In this document: piece after piece, positions 1-8,792 of the stretch | How the letters are laid out: every line of letters begins with the position of its first letter | Numbering within the stretch: the first letter of the stretch is position 1 | Source of the DNA: CBFHND01 sp965657085 | GTDB taxonomy: Bacteria > Pseudomonadota > Alphaproteobacteria > Rhodobacterales > Rhodobacteraceae | Length of the DNA: 64,000 nucleotides | Reading direction: 5' to 3' | Assembly (NCBI GenBank): GCA_965657085.1 | Contig: CBFHND010000011.1 | Location: forward strand, 38,885 to 102,884 | Position numbers and translations under genes: made by a program | The notes under the pieces: model-generated | The model's input: only the letters and a program-made list of their open reading frames with translations | The model's database searches: none | Told to the model about the DNA's origin: nothing

Positions 1-291
1 GCGGTTTATAAACTCTTGCCTGCGGGCGAAACGCAGATCGACCTGTTTCCGGCATGGGTGCAGCGCGGCAAGGTCTATGTCTTTCCCCACACCCATGGTG
101 AGTTGTCGCAAGGCGATGTCCTGCCCCTGCGCACCTGCGAGATCACGGGCAACGCCCTGCCCGCCAACCCTGAAAAGATGCTGGCCATCAACTACGGTGA
201 AAACTGGCGCACCCCTGATCCCACGTTCAAATTTCCATGGACCGCAGCGCGCAAGCGTTTCGCCCCCTTCCTTGAAAGGCTGTCCTCATGA
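1..291 (+). CDS. LicD/fukutin-like phosphotransferase, C-terminal part
   Basis: The reading frame is open from base 1, so the start lies outside the window and only about 96 codons are seen. The tail carries a tyrosine-glycine-x-x-tryptophan stretch followed by a proline-rich end (NYGENWRTPDP, about 30 residues from the end), which resembles the C-terminus of LicD/fukutin-family proteins that move phosphocholine or other phospho-groups onto surface glycans. Its stop TGA overlaps the ATG of the next gene (ATGA), so the two are translationally coupled. A nucleotidyltransferase partner making a CDP-activated donor fits a LicD role. Family assignment rests on a short fragment and is moderate; it could be another glycan-modifying enzyme. 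Confidence 0.5.
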   Translation, partial: AVYKLLPAGETQIDLFPAWVQRGKVYVFPHTHGELSQGDVLPLRTCEITGNALPANPEKMLAINYGENWRTPDPTFKFPWTAARKRFAPFLERLSS

Positions 292-710
292 GCAAGACGC
301 AAAAACCCGTGACCGTCATCACCTATGGCACCTTCGATCTGTTCCATTATGGCCATGTGCGCCTGTTGGAACGGTTGTCGAAACTGGGCGATGAACTGAT
401 CGTGGCCTGTTCGACAGATGAATTCAACGCGGTCAAGGGCAAGAAACCCTGCGCTGTGCCTTACGACCACCGCGTCTATATCCTTGAGGCCTGCCGCTAT
501 GTCAGCCGCGTGATCCCCGAAACCCACTGGGAACAGAAACGCGATGACATCGTGAAATACGGCGCGGACATTTTCGCCATGGGTGACGATTGGGAGGGGC
601 ATTTCGACGATCTGGGCGATCTGTGCAAGGTGATCTACCTGCCCCGCACCGCAGAAATCTCATCGACCGAACTCAAGGCGCAGGTTCACGCCTCGGCCTC
701 GGTGGCCTGA
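288..710 (+). CDS. Glycerol-3-phosphate cytidylyltransferase-like protein (TagD family)
   Basis: A 140-residue protein of the small cytidylyltransferase family, which joins CTP and a phosphorylated alcohol (classically glycerol-3-phosphate) to give a CDP-alcohol. The nucleotide-binding motif HYGH is at residues 20-23 after a TYGTFDLFH stretch, and the second signature, RTAEISST, is near residue 120. The length is close to that of TagD. It overlaps the upstream LicD-like gene by four bases, so the pair probably supplies and attaches a phospho-alcohol decoration on a capsule, LPS or other surface glycan. The exact alcohol substrate cannot be read from the sequence. Confidence 0.85.
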   Translation: MSKTQKPVTVITYGTFDLFHYGHVRLLERLSKLGDELIVACSTDEFNAVKGKKPCAVPYDHRVYILEACRYVSRVIPETHWEQKRDDIVKYGADIFAMGDDWEGHFDDLGDLCKVIYLPRTAEISSTELKAQVHASASVA

Positions 711-821
711 GCGCTTCTTTTCGCCGAAACAGTTTTTTTCTCCACCTGAGATTGTGACGCCGCACAGAACCGTTTAAGGGTGACGCGAACCCGCGTCGGT
801 TTTCGTGTTTTCAGGTGTCAT

Positions 822-2057
822 TTGTCCAAGTCCCATAACCCCGGCACGCCCGGCGCGCCCGCTATGATCGGTAGAACGGAATTCATTGCGCTGATCGCGA
901 TGATGTTCTCGACCATCGCGTTTTCCATCGATGCGATGCTGCCCGCGATGCCCGAGATCGCCGCCGATCTGACCCCGGACGCGCCCAACCGTGCGCCCTT
1001 GATCCTGACATGTTTCGTGATTGGCATGGGGCTTGGCACCTTTGTCACCGGGCCGCTGTCCGATGCCTTTGGCCGCAAGCCCTTGGTCTATGCGGGAGCG
1101 GCCCTTTACTGCCTGTCCGCCGCGGTGGCGTGGATGGCGCAATCGCTTGAACTGGTTCTGGCGGCGCGGCTGATGCAGGGGTTGGGGGCGGCTGGTCCCC
1201 GGGTCGTGGCCGTGGCGATCATCCGCGATCTTTTTGCGGGGCGCGAAATGGCGCGCATCATGTCCATTGCCATGATTCTCTTCACGCTGGTGCCTGCCTT
1301 TGCGCCCGCGATGGGGGCGCTGATCATGATGGTCACCGGCTGGCGCGGCATCTTTGGCGCCTTCATCACCTTTTCCGCTATCTCCGTGCTCTGGCTGGGC
1401 CTGCGCCTGCCCGAAACACTGGAGCGCACCAACCGGCGGCCCTTGCGGCTGGGCCTGATGACAGCGGCAGTACGCGAAATGCTGACCCACCCGACCGTGC
1501 GCCTGTCGATTGCAGTGCAAACGCTGGCGATGACCATGCTCTTTTCCACCCTGACGATGATCCAGCCCATTTACGACGTCAGCTTTGACCGGGCCGAGAC
1601 CTTTCCCTACTGGTTCGGGGTCATCGCCCTGATCTCGGGTACAGCCAGCCTTGCCAATGCGGTGATCGTGGTGCGGCTTGGCATGCTGCGGCTGGTGACA
1701 TGGGCGCTTGGGACCCAGATCGTGCTGTCTTCGGTGCTGCTCATCCTGTTGGTGTCGGATGTGCAGGGGGGCTTTTACATTTTCATGTTGTGGCAATTCG
1801 CCCTGTTCTGTCAGGCCGGGTTTACCGTGGGCAACCTCAATGCCATCGCGATGGAACCGATGGGCCATATCGCGGGCATGGCCGCCTCGGTCATCGGGTC
1901 GATCTCGACGGTGCTGGCGGCCCTTTTCGCATCGCCCATCGCGATGCTGTTCGATGGAACACCCATCCCCCTGATTGCCACGGTGCTGGCCCTGTCGGGC
2001 CTTGGTTTCATCCTGATGCGAATGATGGCACGGGCCGGCAGGCGCCTGCCCCCCTGA
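822..2057 (+). CDS. Multidrug efflux MFS transporter, Bcr/CflA type
   Basis: Inner-membrane proton-coupled exporter of the major facilitator superfamily, about 411 residues with about twelve hydrophobic segments. The first helix region contains the SIDAMLPAMPEIA pattern typical of Bcr/CflA/DHA1 exporters, and the loop between helices 2 and 3 has GPLSDAFGRKP (MFS motif A). The frame is open back to a GTG at 780. I prefer TTG at 822 because AGGTG sits just before it; ATG at 864 is also possible and would begin immediately before the first membrane segment. It stands alone, facing the small membrane protein gene on the other strand. Substrate is unknown; drug export is a family-level inference. 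Confidence 0.85.
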   Translation: MSKSHNPGTPGAPAMIGRTEFIALIAMMFSTIAFSIDAMLPAMPEIAADLTPDAPNRAPLILTCFVIGMGLGTFVTGPLSDAFGRKPLVYAGAALYCLSAAVAWMAQSLELVLAARLMQGLGAAGPRVVAVAIIRDLFAGREMARIMSIAMILFTLVPAFAPAMGALIMMVTGWRGIFGAFITFSAISVLWLGLRLPETLERTNRRPLRLGLMTAAVREMLTHPTVRLSIAVQTLAMTMLFSTLTMIQPIYDVSFDRAETFPYWFGVIALISGTASLANAVIVVRLGMLRLVTWALGTQIVLSSVLLILLVSDVQGGFYIFMLWQFALFCQAGFTVGNLNAIAMEPMGHIAGMAASVIGSISTVLAALFASPIAMLFDGTPIPLIATVLALSGLGFILMRMMARAGRRLPP

Positions 2058-2060
2058 CCC

Positions 2061-2240
2061 TCAGATCAGCAGCATATAAGGCCAACACAGCAAAATCAGC
2101 AGCACCAACAGCAACGAGATCACGATTGTCAGGCACACGGTCCGTACGGTGCGATAGGATTTGACGATCGCCTGAAACCATCCCAGCCGGATATCAACCT
2201 CGTTTCGAGTGTCATCGGCCTTTGGTTGTTCACCAGTCAT
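2061..2240 (-). CDS. Small single-span membrane protein, unknown
   Basis: A 59-codon frame with an ATG at 2240 preceded by a strong GGGGGA ribosome site seven or eight bases upstream. The first half is polar (acidic and basic, MTGEQPKADD...). Residues about 36-59 are a continuous hydrophobic stretch rich in leucine, isoleucine and valine with a final tryptophan-proline, so the protein should be anchored by one C-terminal helix. The stop lies three bases beyond the stop of the convergent transporter gene. It lies downstream of mfd on the same strand, about 160 bases away. I recognise no family. The good ribosome site and clean hydrophobic segment argue that it is real. Confidence 0.55.
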   Translation of the reverse strand: MTGEQPKADDTRNEVDIRLGWFQAIVKSYRTVRTVCLTIVISLLLVLLILLCWPYMLLI

Positions 2241-2403
2241 CAGCTTTCCCCCAGTTGAAAAGACTGATTCCCGCCTAAAGCCAACACTGACGCCATGTGG
2301 AGTCAGAAGTTTTGACTCGGAACGTAGAAGCCCTCGGTCAAGTTTTTCTTAACTGTCACGCCAACACCTGCCAAAATCTGTAAATTTTCATAGATAACAA
2401 AGC

Positions 2404-5400
2404 TCAAGCCGACGCTTTTGAAGCCTTGGCCGCCTTCTTCTTGGCCGCAACCTTTTCGGCCAGATCGCGGGCGATGGCAAAGGCGCCCTTGATCTTGTCG
2501 CTGTCTTTCTTCCAATCGCGGCGCACCACGATCTTGTTGTCCTTGACCTTGGCCAGCCCACGCTGATCCTGAATGAACTGCACCAGACCCTCGGGGCTGG
2601 CGAACTTGTCATTGTGGAACTGGATCGTCGCGCCCTTGGGCCCGCCATCCATCTTGGCGATCCCTGCGCGCTTGCACATGGCCTTGATCCGCACAACCAG
2701 CATCAGCGTGTTGACCTCGCGCGGCAAAGGCCCGAACCGGTCGATCAATTCGGCGGCGAAGCCTTCCAATTCCACCTTGGTGCTCAGCCCGCTGAGACGA
2801 CGGTAAAGCCCCAGACGCACATCCAGATCAGGCACGTAATCCTCGGGGATCAGCACCGGCACACCAAGGTTGATCTGCGGCGCCCACTGGTCGTCGGCCT
2901 CTGACAGGCCTTCCATCTCGCCCGCCTTGATCTTGGCAATCGCCTCTTCCAGCATGGATTGATACAGTTCAAAGCCGACGTCGCGCATCTGGCCGGACTG
3001 TTCTTCGCCCAGAAGGTTCCCTGCCCCGCGAATGTCGAGGTCCTGACTGGCCAGCGTGAACCCCGCCCCCAACGTATCCAGCGACCCAAGAACCCGCAGA
3101 CGTTTTTCGGCCGTTGGCGTCAGCTTGGTCCGGGGTTTGGTCGTCAGATAAGCATAGGCGCGGGTTTTCGAACGCCCCACCCGGCCGCGGATCTGGTAAA
3201 GCTGCGCAAGCCCGAACATGTCGGCCCGGTGCACCACCATCGTGTTGGCGGTGGGAATATCAAGGCCGGACTCTACGATGGTCGTGGCCAGCAACACATC
3301 ATACTTGCCATCGTAAAAAGCATTCATGCGGCTGTCCAACTCACCCGCCGCCATTTGCCCATGGGCCACGATCACGCTGACCTCCGGCACCTGATCGCGT
3401 AGGAACGCTTCGATCTCGGGCAGGTCACTGATGCGCGGCACCACGTAGAACGATTGCCCACCGCGATAGCGTTCGCGCAACAGCGCCTCGCGGATGGTCA
3501 CCGCGTCGAATTCGCTGACATAGGTGCGGATCGCCAGCCGATCCACCGGCGGCGTTCCGATGATCGACAGATCGCGCACGCCTGTCAGGCTCAGTTGCAG
3601 GGTGCGCGGGATCGGTGTGGCCGTCAGGGTCAGGACGTGAACATCCGACCGCATCTGCTTCAGCCGTTCCTTGTGGGCGACGCCGAAATGCTGCTCTTCG
3701 TCGATGATCAAGAGGCCGAGGTTCTGGAACCGCACGCCCTTGGCCAAAAGCGCATGTGTGCCGATCACGATGTCGGCGGTGCCGCGCGACATGGCCTCGC
3801 GGGTGGCATTGGCGTCCTTGGTGCTGACGAACCGGCTGAGCTGGCGCACCTCGATGGGAAAGCCGCGGAACCGTTCGGCAAAGCCCTTGTAGTGTTGCCG
3901 CGCCAGCAGCGTGGTGGGCGCAATGACCGCCACCTGCACGCCCGACATCGCCGCCACGAAGGCGGCGCGCATCGCGATTTCGGTTTTGCCAAAGCCGACG
4001 TCGCCACACACCAGCCTGTCCATCGGCGTGCCGCTGGTCAGATCGTCCACCACATCGCCGATGGCGCGCAGCTGATCGTCGGTTTCCTGATAGGGAAAGC
4101 GCGCCGAAAACGCATCCCACATGCCCGGCGGCGGTTCCAGCACGGGCGCCTTGCGCAGCGCACGCTCCGCAGCCACCCGAATGAGCTTGTCCGCCATCTC
4201 GCGGATGCGCTCTTTCAGACGTGCCTTTTTCGCCTGCCACGCGCCGCCGCCCAACCGGTCAAGCAAGCCCTCTTCGTGGCCGTATTTCGACAGCAGCTCG
4301 ATGTTTTCGACAGGCAGATACAGCTTCGAGCTTTCCGCATATTCCAAGAGCAGGCATTCATGCGCGGCCCCGGCGGCGGTGATCACCTCCATGCCCTGGT
4401 AGCGGCCAATGCCGTGATCCACGTGCACGATCAGATCGCCGGGTGACAGGCTCGTGGCCTCGGTCAGGAAATTCTCGGCCCGGCGCTTTTTCTTGGGCTG
4501 ACGGATCAGGCGGTCGCCCAGAACGTCCTGTTCGGAAATCACCGTCAGGTCCGGCCCCTCGAACCCATGCTCCAGCGCCCAGACTGCAAGGTACAAACCA
4601 CGCTTTCCGATGCGCGTAGCGTCTGTGATCGGGATCGCCTCGGCCAGACCTTCGTCTTCGATCAGGCCGCCCAGCCGTTCGCGTGCGCCTTGGGAATAGC
4701 TGGCGATGACCACGGGGCCATCTTCAAGTTTCGCCTTCACATGCGCCGACAAGGCAAAGAAAAGGCTGACGTTTTCCTGTTGGCGCTCGGGCGAGAAGTT
4801 GCGCCCGATCCGCCCGCCTGCGTCCGTGACACCCGGTCCCGTGGCCTGAGGAAGTGCTGCAAATTGCACCACGCGCCGCCCTTCGACCATCGTTTCCCAG
4901 GCCGCATCATCCAGATACAGCCCCGCAGGCGGCGCAGGTTTGTAAACACTGTCCATCTTGGACCGGTTGGCCATGGCCAGCCGCCGGGTTTCATATTGAT
5001 CCTCAACGCTCTCCCACCGGGCCAGCCGCGCGGGGGTCACCTGATCATCAAGGGTGATCGCCGCCTGCGGCAGATAGTCGAACAGCGTTTCCAACTCGGC
5101 GTGAAAGAACGGCAGCCAATGTTCGGCGCCCTGATGCTTGCGTCCCGCACTCACCGCCTCGTAAAGCGGATCATCGGTGCCGGCCGCGCCGAATTCGATG
5201 CGGTAGTTCTGGCGAAAACGGGTGATCGCGGCCTCGTCGAGGATAATCTCCGACACCGGGGCCAGTTCGATCACCTCCAGCTTTTCGGTGGTGCGCTGGG
5301 TCACCGGGTCAAACCGCCGCGCCCCGTCCAGCACGTCGCCAAAGAGGTCCAGCCGCACCGGCCCCAGATCGCCGGGCGGATAGATGTCGATGATGCCCCC

Positions 5401-5871
5401 GCGCACAGCATAATCGCCGGGTTCCGTCACCGTGGGGCTCTGCACGAAGCCCATGCGCACAAGGAAATTGCGCAGCCCCGCCTCGTCGATGCGGTCGCCC
5501 ACCCGCGCGGCAAAGGCCGCCTCGCGCAGCACCGCGCGGGCCGGCACCCGTTGCGTGGCGGCATTGAGCGTGGTCAGCAACACGAACCGTTCGGGCATCC
5601 CGTGTACAAGGGCTGCCAACGTCGCCATGCGCTGCGCACTGATGTCGGCATTGGGCGACACCCGGTCATAAGGCAGGCAATCCCACCCCGGAAAAATCAC
5701 CACGGGCAGATCGGGCGCGAAAAACCGCAACGCGTCGCGCATCGCCGCCAGCCGCTTGTCGTCGCGGGCCACATGGCACACGGGCGCGCCGCGCTCCAGC
5801 TCTTGCAGGATCAGCGTGGCATCAAAGCCCTCGGGCGCGCCGGATTGGGTGATATGTCGGGTGTCGGCCAT
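2404..5871 (-). CDS. mfd: Transcription-repair coupling factor Mfd
   Basis: A 1155-residue ATP-driven DNA translocase that removes RNA polymerase stalled at lesions and recruits UvrA for strand-specific excision repair. From the N-terminus it has the UvrB-like module, the RNA-polymerase-interacting CarD-like domain near residues 475-545 (VHVDHGIGRYQG), then RecG-like helicase motors with Walker A GDVGFGKTE near residue 620, a DEEQ box near 723 and helicase motif VI (QIRGRVGRS). A C-terminal TRCF domain follows, ending in a lysine/alanine-rich tail. The length is normal for the family. It is the first gene of its strand here, with a 45-base gap to the DUF599 gene upstream, so co-transcription is possible. 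Confidence 0.97.
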   Translation of the reverse strand: MADTRHITQSGAPEGFDATLILQELERGAPVCHVARDDKRLAAMRDALRFFAPDLPVVIFPGWDCLPYDRVSPNADISAQRMATLAALVHGMPERFVLLTTLNAATQRVPARAVLREAAFAARVGDRIDEAGLRNFLVRMGFVQSPTVTEPGDYAVRGGIIDIYPPGDLGPVRLDLFGDVLDGARRFDPVTQRTTEKLEVIELAPVSEIILDEAAITRFRQNYRIEFGAAGTDDPLYEAVSAGRKHQGAEHWLPFFHAELETLFDYLPQAAITLDDQVTPARLARWESVEDQYETRRLAMANRSKMDSVYKPAPPAGLYLDDAAWETMVEGRRVVQFAALPQATGPGVTDAGGRIGRNFSPERQQENVSLFFALSAHVKAKLEDGPVVIASYSQGARERLGGLIEDEGLAEAIPITDATRIGKRGLYLAVWALEHGFEGPDLTVISEQDVLGDRLIRQPKKKRRAENFLTEATSLSPGDLIVHVDHGIGRYQGMEVITAAGAAHECLLLEYAESSKLYLPVENIELLSKYGHEEGLLDRLGGGAWQAKKARLKERIREMADKLIRVAAERALRKAPVLEPPPGMWDAFSARFPYQETDDQLRAIGDVVDDLTSGTPMDRLVCGDVGFGKTEIAMRAAFVAAMSGVQVAVIAPTTLLARQHYKGFAERFRGFPIEVRQLSRFVSTKDANATREAMSRGTADIVIGTHALLAKGVRFQNLGLLIIDEEQHFGVAHKERLKQMRSDVHVLTLTATPIPRTLQLSLTGVRDLSIIGTPPVDRLAIRTYVSEFDAVTIREALLRERYRGGQSFYVVPRISDLPEIEAFLRDQVPEVSVIVAHGQMAAGELDSRMNAFYDGKYDVLLATTIVESGLDIPTANTMVVHRADMFGLAQLYQIRGRVGRSKTRAYAYLTTKPRTKLTPTAEKRLRVLGSLDTLGAGFTLASQDLDIRGAGNLLGEEQSGQMRDVGFELYQSMLEEAIAKIKAGEMEGLSEADDQWAPQINLGVPVLIPEDYVPDLDVRLGLYRRLSGLSTKVELEGFAAELIDRFGPLPREVNTLMLVVRIKAMCKRAGIAKMDGGPKGATIQFHNDKFASPEGLVQFIQDQRGLAKVKDNKIVVRRDWKKDSDKIKGAFAIARDLAEKVAAKKKAAKASKASA

Positions 5872-5916
5872 CAGGCCGCTTCAATTGGGGCTTTGGCAGC
5901 ACATGTCAACCACGCG

Positions 5917-6441
5917 TCACGCCAAGGGCCCGATGGTAAGGTTCTGGTACATGCCCCAAAGTGCGGTCACGAATATCGACACCATGCCGATGGCCTGCAC
6001 ATAGATGCGATGGCGTGTCATGCGGCGACGCAGATGTTCGCCAGTGGCCGCCTCTTGTTCAATCAGCCGCGCGGTGCTGAGGTTCAGCGCCCCCACAATC
6101 GACATCGGAAAGCCCAGAAGAAAAAGCGCCTGCGCAAACTCCACGTTGTAAAACCAGCCGAGGATCAACAGCCCCGTCAGGAAGAAGCACGCAAAGCCCA
6201 AGAGCCACAGCCCGGAAACCCGCCCGATGAACAAGAGCCGATTGACGTTGATGCGCACGAGGTCTTCGAGGTCCACCTCGGCCTGCCCGCCATGACGGCG
6301 TGCGCGCGCCACCATGTCATAGGGCACACCCAGCACCCAATGGCTTGCCGTCGACCACACGACGGCCAGCGCGATCCAAAACCAAAGGTTGGAAAAGGAT
6401 CGCATGTCGATCATTTCAAGAACGGTCTGATAAAAGTCCAA
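5917..6441 (-). CDS. DUF599-like integral membrane protein
   Basis: A 174-residue hydrophobic protein with about four membrane segments, roughly at residues 18-37, 74-104, 107-126 and 150-168. A basic loop (ARARRHGG) and a conserved-looking VRINVNRLLFIGRVSG stretch precede the second segment. It resembles the DUF599 family; similar rhodobacterial proteins are sometimes labelled as a component of a SufBCD complex, but nothing in this sequence (no cysteines suited to Fe-S work) supports that. It is 45 bases upstream of mfd on the same strand and divergent from hemB. Function unknown. Confidence 0.75.
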   Translation of the reverse strand: MDFYQTVLEMIDMRSFSNLWFWIALAVVWSTASHWVLGVPYDMVARARRHGGQAEVDLEDLVRINVNRLLFIGRVSGLWLLGFACFFLTGLLILGWFYNVEFAQALFLLGFPMSIVGALNLSTARLIEQEAATGEHLRRRMTRHRIYVQAIGMVSIFVTALWGMYQNLTIGPLA

Positions 6442-6584
6442 AGTGCGCTGCTCTCATGGTGGTTTCCCCCTCATAGCGGTCGACGTGGGCAATTCCTAGA
6501 CCGCGCGCCAGCAATTCGGGGCCGGGCTTGCCGCGTGGCGCGAACCGTGGCACTTCTGCACATGTCAATCAAAGGTGACAGATC

Positions 6585-7586
6585 ATGCGACCCAGCCAAG
6601 CCCCCTTTCCCGCCACCCGGTTTCGCCGCGCACGCCAATCGCCTCAGATCCGCGCGCTGACCCGGCAAAACAGCCTGAGCGTGGATGATTTCATCTGGCC
6701 GGTGTTCGTACGGTCCGGCGAAGGGATCGAGGAACCGGTGCCATCGATGCCCGGCGTCTTTCGCCGCTCGGTCGACAAGATCGTCGAGGCCGCCCGCGAG
6801 GCCGCCGATCTGGGCATTCCCGCGATCTGCATCTTTCCCTACACCGGCATCGAGGAACGGACGGAGGATTGCGCAGGCGCCTGGGACCCTGACAACCACG
6901 CAAACCGCGCCATCCGCGCGATAAAATCCGAGGTGCCGAACATTGCGGTAATGACGGACGTGGCGCTCGACACCTACAACATCAACGGCCACGACGGCTT
7001 TGTCGAAAATGGCGAGATCGTGAACGACCGCACGGTCGAGGCGCTTGTCAAGATGACGCTGGCGCAGGCCGATGCTGGCGCCGACATCATTGGCCCGTCG
7101 GACATGATGGACGGCCGCATCGGGGCCATGCGCAACGCGCTCGAGGCCAACGGTCATCGCGATGTCATGATCCTGAGCTATGCGGCCAAATACGCCTCGG
7201 CCTTCTATGGTCCGTTCCGCGATGCAGTGGGTGCATCCGCCGCCCTGACCGGGGACAAGAAGACCTACCAGATGGATCCGGGCAACTCGGACGAGGCGCT
7301 GCGCCTCATCGAACGCGATCTCAGCGAAGGCGCGGACATGGTGATGGTCAAACCCGGCCTGCCCTACCTCGATATCTGCCGCCGCGTGAAGGACAACTTT
7401 GGCGCGCCCACCTATGCCTACCAGGTGTCGGGCGAATACAGCATGATCCAGGCCGCCGCCGCGCAGGGCTGGATCGACAGCGACAAGGTGATGCTGGAAA
7501 GCCTGATGGCCTTCAAACGCGCGGGCTGCGACGGCATCCTGACCTATTTCGCGCCTGCTGCTGCAAGGGCTTTGGCAGGCGCATGA
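6585..7586 (+). CDS. hemB: Porphobilinogen synthase (delta-aminolevulinate dehydratase)
   Basis: A 333-residue cytosolic enzyme condensing two 5-aminolevulinate molecules to porphobilinogen, the second common step of haem, bacteriochlorophyll and cobalamin synthesis. The two active-site lysines are visible: K202 in SYAAKYASAFYGP and K256 (the Schiff-base lysine) in MVMVKPGLPYLD. The metal-site segment reads DVALDTYNINGHDG and lacks the cysteine triad of zinc enzymes. This matches the Rhodobacter capsulatus-type enzyme, which does not need active-site zinc. Its stop overlaps the start of the next gene (ATGA). ATG at 6585 starts just before the family's conserved N-terminus. Confidence 0.97.
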   Translation: MRPSQAPFPATRFRRARQSPQIRALTRQNSLSVDDFIWPVFVRSGEGIEEPVPSMPGVFRRSVDKIVEAAREAADLGIPAICIFPYTGIEERTEDCAGAWDPDNHANRAIRAIKSEVPNIAVMTDVALDTYNINGHDGFVENGEIVNDRTVEALVKMTLAQADAGADIIGPSDMMDGRIGAMRNALEANGHRDVMILSYAAKYASAFYGPFRDAVGASAALTGDKKTYQMDPGNSDEALRLIERDLSEGADMVMVKPGLPYLDICRRVKDNFGAPTYAYQVSGEYSMIQAAAAQGWIDSDKVMLESLMAFKRAGCDGILTYFAPAAARALAGA

Positions 7587-7972
7587 CCCAAAGGTGGCAC
7601 GGGTCGTGTCACTGCGGCTTTGTCCGCTTCGAGGTGCGCGCCGACATTGACCATGTGCGGGCCTGCGACTGTTCGATCTGCCACAAGCGCGGCGCTCTGA
7701 TCGTGCGTGTGCCGGGTGGCGCACTGATCCTGCACCGTCCCCTTGAGGACCATAGCGTCTATGTCTGGGGCTCGCGCACCGCACGCGATTACTTTTGCCC
7801 GCACTGCGGAATCCTGCCTTTTCGCCGTCCCAGCGCGCCAACACGGGCCGAACGCGCCGCAGGGGTGAAAGATTTCGACGGATGGGCCGTCAACGCCCGC
7901 TGCCTCGATGATTTTGACCCCTCCAGCGTGCCAACCCGCGCAATTCCCGGACGCAAGATCGTCTTTGACTGA
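7583..7972 (+). CDS. GFA/CENP-V-family zinc protein
   Basis: A 129-residue protein of the glutathione-dependent formaldehyde-activating (GFA) fold. It shows the zinc-binding cysteine sets expected of the family: C9-H-C11, a CDCSIC cluster near residues 31-36 and a FCPHCG pair near 73-76. Such proteins bind structural and catalytic zinc and are often annotated as S-hydroxymethylglutathione synthase, but the true substrate of most members is unknown. It overlaps the end of hemB by four bases and is therefore probably co-translated with it. Confidence 0.85.
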   Translation: MTQRWHGSCHCGFVRFEVRADIDHVRACDCSICHKRGALIVRVPGGALILHRPLEDHSVYVWGSRTARDYFCPHCGILPFRRPSAPTRAERAAGVKDFDGWAVNARCLDDFDPSSVPTRAIPGRKIVFD

Positions 7973-8147
7973 TATCTTCTTCTTGCTGGAAAAACGCCAA
8001 GGCCCTCCGGCAGCCGCGATTCCAGTGATTCCATCGGCAGAAACCTGCGCGCGCCACCTTGGTGCGTGACAAATCAGGCCACATGCGCGTATATTCGCCA
8101 ACAAGACCGGACAACCGGCAGAGCAACATGAATTACAGGCGGTTCAA

Positions 8148-8714
8148 ATGACAAAACTTACGATCTCCCGTCGGGCCTTTGGCCTTGGCGCACTGGCTTC
8201 TGGCACGGCTCTCGCAGCCTGCGGCAACGGCGTCGGCGGACGTGGCCCGGCCACCATCGACGCGCGTGTCGATGCCACCCTTTCGGAAATGTACCGCCAG
8301 TACCCCAACACCGTGACACTGGCCAACAAGGCCAACGGTATGCTGGTGATGCCCCTCGTTACCGAAGCCGGGCTTGGCTTTGGCGGCGCATATGGGCGTG
8401 GCGCCCTGCGCGTGGGCGACGTTACCGTCGACTACTATTCGGTGACCAAGGCTTCGGGCGGGTTGCAGATCGGCGCACAGCAATACGCACATGTCCTGTT
8501 CTTCATGACAGAAGACGCCCTCACTGGCTTCCGCAGATCGCCCGGCTGGGCGGCGGGTGCCGATCTTGAGTACGTCATCTCGGATCAGGGCGACAGCCTG
8601 AATGCAGAAACCACGACCGTTCTGGCCCCGGTTCTGGCGGCGGTCTTTGGCCGGGCCGGTTTGCGCGTGGGCGCGACGCTGGAAGGCACGAAATACACCC
8701 GCATCATTCCCTGA
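8148..8714 (+). CDS. SYLF/YSC84-domain lipoprotein with Tat-like signal
   Basis: A 188-residue exported protein. The N-terminus has twin arginines at 8-9 (SRRAFG), a hydrophobic stretch and a lipobox ending at C25 (ALAAC), so it is probably a lipoprotein, possibly Tat-routed. The remainder matches the SYLF (YSC84) lipid-binding fold: KANGMLVMP, an AGLGFGGAYGRG glycine-rich loop, YYSVTKASGGLQIGAQ and a C-terminal glycine-rich strand. Family members bind lipids or actin in eukaryotes; the bacterial role is unclear. It stands alone after a 175-base gap and converges on the PAS-domain gene. Confidence 0.85.
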   Translation: MTKLTISRRAFGLGALASGTALAACGNGVGGRGPATIDARVDATLSEMYRQYPNTVTLANKANGMLVMPLVTEAGLGFGGAYGRGALRVGDVTVDYYSVTKASGGLQIGAQQYAHVLFFMTEDALTGFRRSPGWAAGADLEYVISDQGDSLNAETTTVLAPVLAAVFGRAGLRVGATLEGTKYTRIIP

Positions 8715-8792
8715 TCTGACAGATATCAGGCGCGAAAAACGGCGCGGCAGCCCAACAGCTGCTGCGCCTAGTGCCGTGACACCGGCACTAGG
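8715..8792. terminator. Two adjacent hairpins between convergent genes
   Basis: Two inverted repeats fill the gap between convergent stops. The first is imperfect (GGCGCGGCAGC against GCTGCTGCGCC, about 8740-8768). The second is perfect: ten paired bases, 8767-8776 with 8783-8792 (CCTAGTGCCG / CGGCACTAGG), loop of six, and it includes the stop codon of the minus-strand gene. There is no clear T-run, so this could be a Rho-independent-like bidirectional stop or an mRNA 3'-end stabiliser. Confidence 0.5.

Noticed and set aside
774..1868. Long minus-strand frame opposite the MFS transporter
   Set aside because: Histidine, glycine and arginine repeats typical of antisense frames in GC-rich DNA; no domain seen.
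4567..6660. Long plus-strand frame of 697 codons opposite mfd
   Set aside because: Antisense to mfd and the DUF599 gene, with histidine/arginine-rich low-complexity composition. It is a GC-bias shadow.
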